Shown here piece by piece: positions 61,993 through 64,000 of a DNA stretch of 64,000 nt. Position 1 is the first letter of the stretch; each line of letters starts with the position of its first letter. The stretch lies in contig DXWV01000024.1 of NCBI GenBank assembly GCA_019416685.1, positions 31,466-95,465 on the forward strand, written 5' to 3'. Below the pieces are notes generated by a model that saw only the letters and a program-made list of their open reading frames with translations, was not told the DNA's origin and did no database searches. This DNA is from Bacteroides sp. (GTDB lineage Bacteria > Bacteroidota > Bacteroidia > Bacteroidales > Bacteroidaceae). A program made the position numbers and the translations under genes.

Positions 61993-63792
61993 TTATTTAG
62001 CAGGTCTGCTGGGTATTTTCTCAAAAATAGCTTTGATGCGTTTCATATCCATTTTGGGGCGACGGTCGTAGTAGTAAACGCCATTCTTCTCCTGTTCCAC
62101 GTCCGTCAGCTGTGTATAGCAGAAACCGCATACGTGTTTTGAGGCAATCAAGGCATCGATCTGTCCTTCAAGACGTTCGTAGAAGGCCTCTTCATCGGCA
62201 GGCATTCCGCCATAGCCCCATGAATTGTTGCGGTCTTTGGCTGCCATCCAGCCAATACCGCCAAACTCATCCAGCATATAAGGTTGTCCTTCATATACAG
62301 CCAGGTATTTTTTGTCCCGTGCATTGCGATAAGGCTCTTGTCCCTCTACCATTTTCAGTTCATCAATCAGTTTCTCTTTCTCTTGTGTATAGTTGTGCAC
62401 GCTCCAGATGTCTGTCAGCACATGATTGTCACCACTGGCATCGTTTACCGGGCGGGTAGGGTCAATGGCTTTTGTGATGTGATATATATCCTGAATCAAT
62501 CGTACATACGTATCGGGACCACCACCCCAGGTCTCGTTAAAAGGAGTCCACGTAACCAGTGACGGGTGATTACGGTCGCGTACAACTACTTCGCTCCATT
62601 CGCCGATAAAATTGCGTACAGCCAGTTCATTGTTTACGTCCGAACCCCAGCTTGCCGATTCTCCCCAGGTGATGTAACCCAACTTGTCTGCCCAGTAGAA
62701 ATATCTTTCTTCAAAAACCTTCTGATGTAAGCGCGCACCGTTGAAACCGGCTTCTTTTCCCAGTTGGATGTCATGTTTTAGTGCTTCATCTGTCGGTGCA
62801 GTCCATATCCCTTCGGGGTAATATCCCTGATCGAGTACAAGACGCTGGTAGTAAGGTTCATTGTTTAAGTAAAAGAGTCCGTTGGCAGTATGTACTTTGC
62901 GCATGCCTGCATAAGACTTTACTTCATCTATGAGGTTGCCTTGTACGTCCTTAACACGATAAATAATGTCATATAAGTAAGGAGTCTCGGGCGTCCATAA
63001 CTTCATGTTTTTTACGGGTAGAACAATAGTAGCACTATTGGCACAGGTCACTGTCTTTTTGCCTACTGCCTTTTGTCCGTCCATAAGGGTTACCTCGAGG
63101 GTTCCATTGGATTCGTTATAGAATTCTGGTTCTATAATGAGTTGCTTCTGGTCAATATCCGGTCGGATAACTGCTGTTTTCAGTCCTGCCGGAGCTACGG
63201 CTTCCAGCCATACTGTCTGCCAGATTCCGGTGACACGGGTATAGGAACATCCACCGGACTGAAAATTATTACATTGTTTACCTATTGTCTGCAAACCCGA
63301 ACGCTGATCATCTCTTACGAATACAACCAGATTGTAGTTTTGTCCGGGTTTTACGAAACGGGTCAGATTTATACTGAATGAAGAGCTTCCGCCAAAGTGC
63401 CGCCCGATGAACTGGCCATCGATAAATATTTCAGCCAGATAATCTACAGCACCGAAGTTGAGGAATATTTTCTTTCCATCCCAGTTTGCGGGGATGGAGA
63501 TTTGCTTCTGATACCACATTTGATTGATGAAGTCCGTATGTTCCACGCCGGATAGTTTGCTTTCGGGACAGAAAGGGACTGTAATGTTCTGTGCAAATCT
63601 TTCGGACTTCTGTAGTTGGCGGTCTTTACCGGAGTTACCGAAGTCGAACTGGAAAGTCCAGGTTCCGTTCAAATTAATCCATTCGGTTCGTTCAAATTGC
63701 GGACGGGGGTATTCCGGTCGTGGTGTGTTATTACTAAATCCACTGTAAGTGTTCATAAGAAGTAGCAATGCTGCTATCCAAAGTTTGTTCAT
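61993..63792 (-). CDS. GH2 family beta-glycosidase
   Basis: A secreted 599-residue GH2 protein (signal peptide to about residue 21) with the usual sugar-binding jelly roll (about 40-200), immunoglobulin-like domain (about 205-300) and TIM barrel. The acid/base is E420 in TPFNETWG, and the nucleophile is E509 in MLDEFGG. The substrate could be beta-galactoside, beta-mannoside or beta-glucuronide; the sequence does not settle this. It is smaller than LacZ (599 versus about 1000 residues), lacking the later beta-domains. Confidence 0.9.
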   Translation of the reverse strand: MNKLWIAALLLLMNTYSGFSNNTPRPEYPRPQFERTEWINLNGTWTFQFDFGNSGKDRQLQKSERFAQNITVPFCPESKLSGVEHTDFINQMWYQKQISIPANWDGKKIFLNFGAVDYLAEIFIDGQFIGRHFGGSSSFSINLTRFVKPGQNYNLVVFVRDDQRSGLQTIGKQCNNFQSGGCSYTRVTGIWQTVWLEAVAPAGLKTAVIRPDIDQKQLIIEPEFYNESNGTLEVTLMDGQKAVGKKTVTCANSATIVLPVKNMKLWTPETPYLYDIIYRVKDVQGNLIDEVKSYAGMRKVHTANGLFYLNNEPYYQRLVLDQGYYPEGIWTAPTDEALKHDIQLGKEAGFNGARLHQKVFEERYFYWADKLGYITWGESASWGSDVNNELAVRNFIGEWSEVVVRDRNHPSLVTWTPFNETWGGGPDTYVRLIQDIYHITKAIDPTRPVNDASGDNHVLTDIWSVHNYTQEKEKLIDELKMVEGQEPYRNARDKKYLAVYEGQPYMLDEFGGIGWMAAKDRNNSWGYGGMPADEEAFYERLEGQIDALIASKHVCGFCYTQLTDVEQEKNGVYYYDRRPKMDMKRIKAIFEKIPSRPAK

Positions 63793-63818
63793 GGCCTTTT
63801 TGTTAGTTTATTAGGGTT

Positions 63819-64000
63819 TTACTCTTTTATGTTTGGGAAAATAAAGATTCTTAACCGGGCAGCGCTCATTGGTATAAGCGTTATCTCTTTACCCATTATA
63901 CTTCCTACCGGAGCTTTATAAAGTTTGAGGGATTCAATGGAGAGCCGGTTACCGAAACAGTTCACATTTGTATGTGTATGGTCCGGCTGGTCTTTTATGG
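63819..64000 (-). CDS. C-terminal fragment of unidentified protein
   Basis: An open frame enters from the right edge and ends at a stop at 63819-63821. The 59 visible residues (including KLYKAPVGSIMGKEITLIPM and ending AARLRIFIFPNIKE) look like the C-terminal beta-strands of a larger secreted hydrolase, a pattern I have seen at the end of Bacteroides glycosidases. It is 27 bp before the GH2 start and in the same direction, so it belongs to the same operon. No family is assigned. Confidence 0.55.
   Translation of the reverse strand, partial: IKDQPDHTHTNVNCFGNRLSIESLKLYKAPVGSIMGKEITLIPMSAARLRIFIFPNIKE

Overview
The window reads as a chromosomal segment of a gut Bacteroides (Bacteroidota). The evidence is a SusC/SusD pair, ECF sigma/FecR pairs, a GlsA/GlsB-like glycine-lipid pair, a dcw cluster of the Bacteroides type, and promoters of the TTTG-N19/20-TAnnTTTG type in place of sigma-70 boxes. 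No transposase, integrase, phage gene or CRISPR array was found.

Layout. 1-51: 3'-truncated tRNA-Glu(UUC). 339-1067: recO. 1.1-1.65 kb: a repeat-rich convergent gap. 1.7-10.1 kb: a small polysaccharide-utilisation locus (SusC, SusD and a sulfatase fused to an alpha/alpha-barrel module). 10.3-27.0 kb: the dcw cell-wall/division cluster on the minus strand, in transcription order HU-like gene, rsmH, ftsL-like, ftsI, murE, mraY, murD, ftsW, murG, murC, ftsQ, ftsA, ftsZ, yqeY. It has no mraZ, murF or ddl. 27.6-33.2 kb: an AT-rich lipoprotein gene, a divergent ECF sigma/FecR pair, and a secreted three-domain esterase (SGNH, alpha/beta hydrolase, SGNH). 33.3-48.4 kb: an 11-gene minus-strand run headed by an IclR regulator. 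48.6-56.7 kb: a housekeeping block (ECF sigma, glycine-lipid acyltransferases, dGTPase, dUTPase, TPR lipoprotein, DUF4292 lipoprotein, EnvC-like LytM protein). 57.1-64.0 kb: glycoside hydrolases GH38, GH76, GH2 and the 3' end of one more gene, a second glycan-degradation locus that continues beyond the edge.

The most unusual system is the IclR-headed run. It encodes two exported c-type cytochrome fusion proteins (a YncE-like propeller with two CxxCH sites, and an NPCBM, propeller, two-CxxCH, SUMF1-like protein of 1330 residues), a Rid-like protein, a Cys-rich cupin lipoprotein, its own CcsBA cytochrome c synthase, then a VOC protein, DhaK, DhaL, an LsrF-type aldolase/thiolase and an exported propeller. 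I infer an envelope redox step coupled to uptake, phosphorylation and C-C cleavage of a small keto compound. The substrate is unknown.

The second notable theme is non-coding. Three intergenic arrays each hold exactly four copies of an ACAT-N4-ATGT core at a strict 23-bp period, and one of them sits in the predicted 5' leader of the HU-like gene. Many other gaps hold 7- or 8-nt periodic spacers. ftsZ is flanked by two copies of a module of about 70 bp with a palindromic core. A long inverted repeat separates recO from the sulfatase gene.

All calls come from reading the sequence and from knowledge of protein families. No database search or structure prediction was run.
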